Shown here: positions 6,027 to 6,564 of the stretch, in pieces
Numbering within the stretch: the first letter of the stretch is position 1
Layout of the letters: the number at the start of each line of letters is the position of its first letter
Origin: Deltaproteobacteria bacterium
Lineage (GTDB): Bacteria; Desulfobacterota; Desulfomonilia; UBA1062
Reading direction: 5' to 3'
Length of the DNA stretch: 6,564 nucleotides
Assembly (NCBI GenBank): GCA_020053185.1
Contig: JAGVNP010000137.1
Location: 1-6,564 of the forward strand
Notes under the pieces: model-generated
The model's database searches: none
Seen by the model: only the letters and a program-made list of their open reading frames with translations
Told to the model about the DNA's origin: nothing
Program-made: the position numbers and the translations under genes

Positions 6027-6564
6027 TATCTCCCCCATATGTCAGCATTCTTTGCATAATCCCCGTATTTTTTCAGCCCTCGATTAAAAGCCCTGATGTT
6101 TTGTTTTGGCGCATTTATGTGCCATGGTTGCGGATAGATATAAGCGCCATAGCCTCCATCTTGCGTGCCCATGTTTTTTATCATAGCCAAAACTTCCTGT
6201 TCACATTCGTCTGGCGTACCATTCACATAGGTTGATTGAATATTGATGCATCCCCAGAGCATGATCTTTCCGCGAAAAGGCTTGAGATCCTCAAATCCTA
6301 TCATATGCGGGCTGTCAAGTTCCAGGGCATCAAGGCCCCAATCAATAAGTGCTGGTATCAATGGATCGATCTTTCCGCATGAGTGCAGATGAAACTCACA
6401 CCCAAGCTCATGTGCTACTTCAATGAGGCGGCCGAAAACCGGCGCATAGAACTCATCAAACTGTCTGGGGCTGATTAGTGGCCGCTGTTGATCTCCCATA
6501 TCATCATAAAGTACAAAACCATGAGGATCAGCACCGTCTTTTACCCACATCCGAGCTGCAGCTA
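6026..6564 (-). CDS. UroD/MtaA-like protein (uroporphyrinogen decarboxylase family), C-terminal half, cut by the right edge
   Basis: The frame is open to the right edge; 178 complete codons of a family usually 340-380 residues long are present, so roughly the N-terminal half is missing. Counting from the methionine at 6550, visible blocks are DDMGDQQRPLISP (16-28), the H-x-C motif HLHSCGK (54-60), LDALELDSPHMIGFEDLK (73-90), IMLWGCINIQST (96-107) and the tail DGGYGAYIYPQPWHINAP (131-148). The family covers heme-pathway UroD and zinc-dependent corrinoid methyltransferases such as MtaA and CmuA. The HxC pair fits zinc binding as in MtaA, but the distal cysteine ligand expected roughly 75-80 residues later is absent; the only later cysteines are C101 and C115. 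True heme UroD is unlikely given the HxC motif and the sugar operon. It is probably one of the uncharacterised UroD-like proteins found beside sugar catabolic genes, perhaps a demethylase partner. Function unknown. Confidence 0.87.
   Translation of the reverse strand, partial: AAARMWVKDGADPHGFVLYDDMGDQQRPLISPRQFDEFYAPVFGRLIEVAHELGCEFHLHSCGKIDPLIPALIDWGLDALELDSPHMIGFEDLKPFRGKIMLWGCINIQSTYVNGTPDECEQEVLAMIKNMGTQDGGYGAYIYPQPWHINAPKQNIRAFNRGLKKYGDYAKNADIWGR
6030..6036 (-). promoter_or_regulatory. Ribosome-binding site that fixes the GH116 start
   Basis: GGGGGAG ends three bases before the ATG at 6026, inside the last codons of the UroD-like gene. The alternative ATG at 6038 has no such site and would place this sequence inside the coding region. 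With the TAATG stop-start overlap this indicates translational coupling of the two genes. Confidence 0.65.

Noticed and set aside
6027..6038. Longer GH116 start at 6038 adding MGEI
   Set aside because: No ribosome-binding site upstream; those codons are themselves the GGGGGAG site for the ATG at 6026, which overlaps the preceding stop by one base.
6026..6564. Heme-pathway uroporphyrinogen decarboxylase (hemE)
   Set aside because: The HLHSCG zinc-type motif, the DDMGDQ block and the sugar-operon setting fit MtaA/UroD-like proteins better than HemE, and no other heme genes are present.

Overview
The window holds a tight block of genes, all read on the minus strand. Five are clear coding regions and a sixth is clipped by the left edge. 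In transcription order, from the right edge leftwards, they are: the C-terminal half of a uroporphyrinogen decarboxylase (UroD)/MtaA-type methyltransferase-like protein (6026-6564, cut by the edge); a GH116 beta-glycosidase (3468-6026); a xylulokinase-type FGGY sugar kinase (1953-3446); a xylose isomerase-like TIM-barrel protein (817-1950); a TetR-family repressor (170-760); and the first 24 codons of a protein with a signal-peptide-like N-terminus (1-74). There are no RNA genes, insertion sequences, CRISPR arrays or long repeats, and no gap without a gene exceeds about 100 bases.

The first four genes look like one operon. The UroD-like stop and the GH116 start share one base (TAATG). GH116 and the kinase are 21 bases apart. 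The kinase and the isomerase are 2 bases apart, and the isomerase's ribosome-binding site lies inside the end of the kinase gene. No intrinsic terminator is visible anywhere in the block. Its promoter must lie beyond the right edge.

The simplest reading is intracellular breakdown of a beta-linked sugar. GH116 has no signal peptide and would release a monosaccharide in the cytoplasm. The isomerase would turn an aldose (most simply D-xylose) into a ketose, and the kinase would phosphorylate it into the pentose phosphate pathway. GH116 enzymes include beta-xylosidases as well as beta-glucosidases, so a xyloside is the most economical substrate, but this is inference. The UroD-like protein is the puzzling member. 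Both the isomerase and GH116 differ from textbook relatives at positions that matter for metal or sugar binding, so the real substrate may be unusual.

The left part is a different module. The TetR gene has its own possible promoter and no ribosome-binding site. It is followed, on the same strand, by a gene with a strong ribosome-binding site and an exported product. That arrangement is common for local control of an envelope or efflux system, so the repressor need not control the sugar genes.

The organism is a bacterium with moderate GC content, by eye in the low to mid 40s percent, using ATG starts and mostly purine-rich ribosome-binding sites. UroD-like proteins beside sugar catabolic genes are, from memory, common in uncultured PVC-type and Omnitrophota-like bacteria. 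This is only a weak hint about taxonomy.
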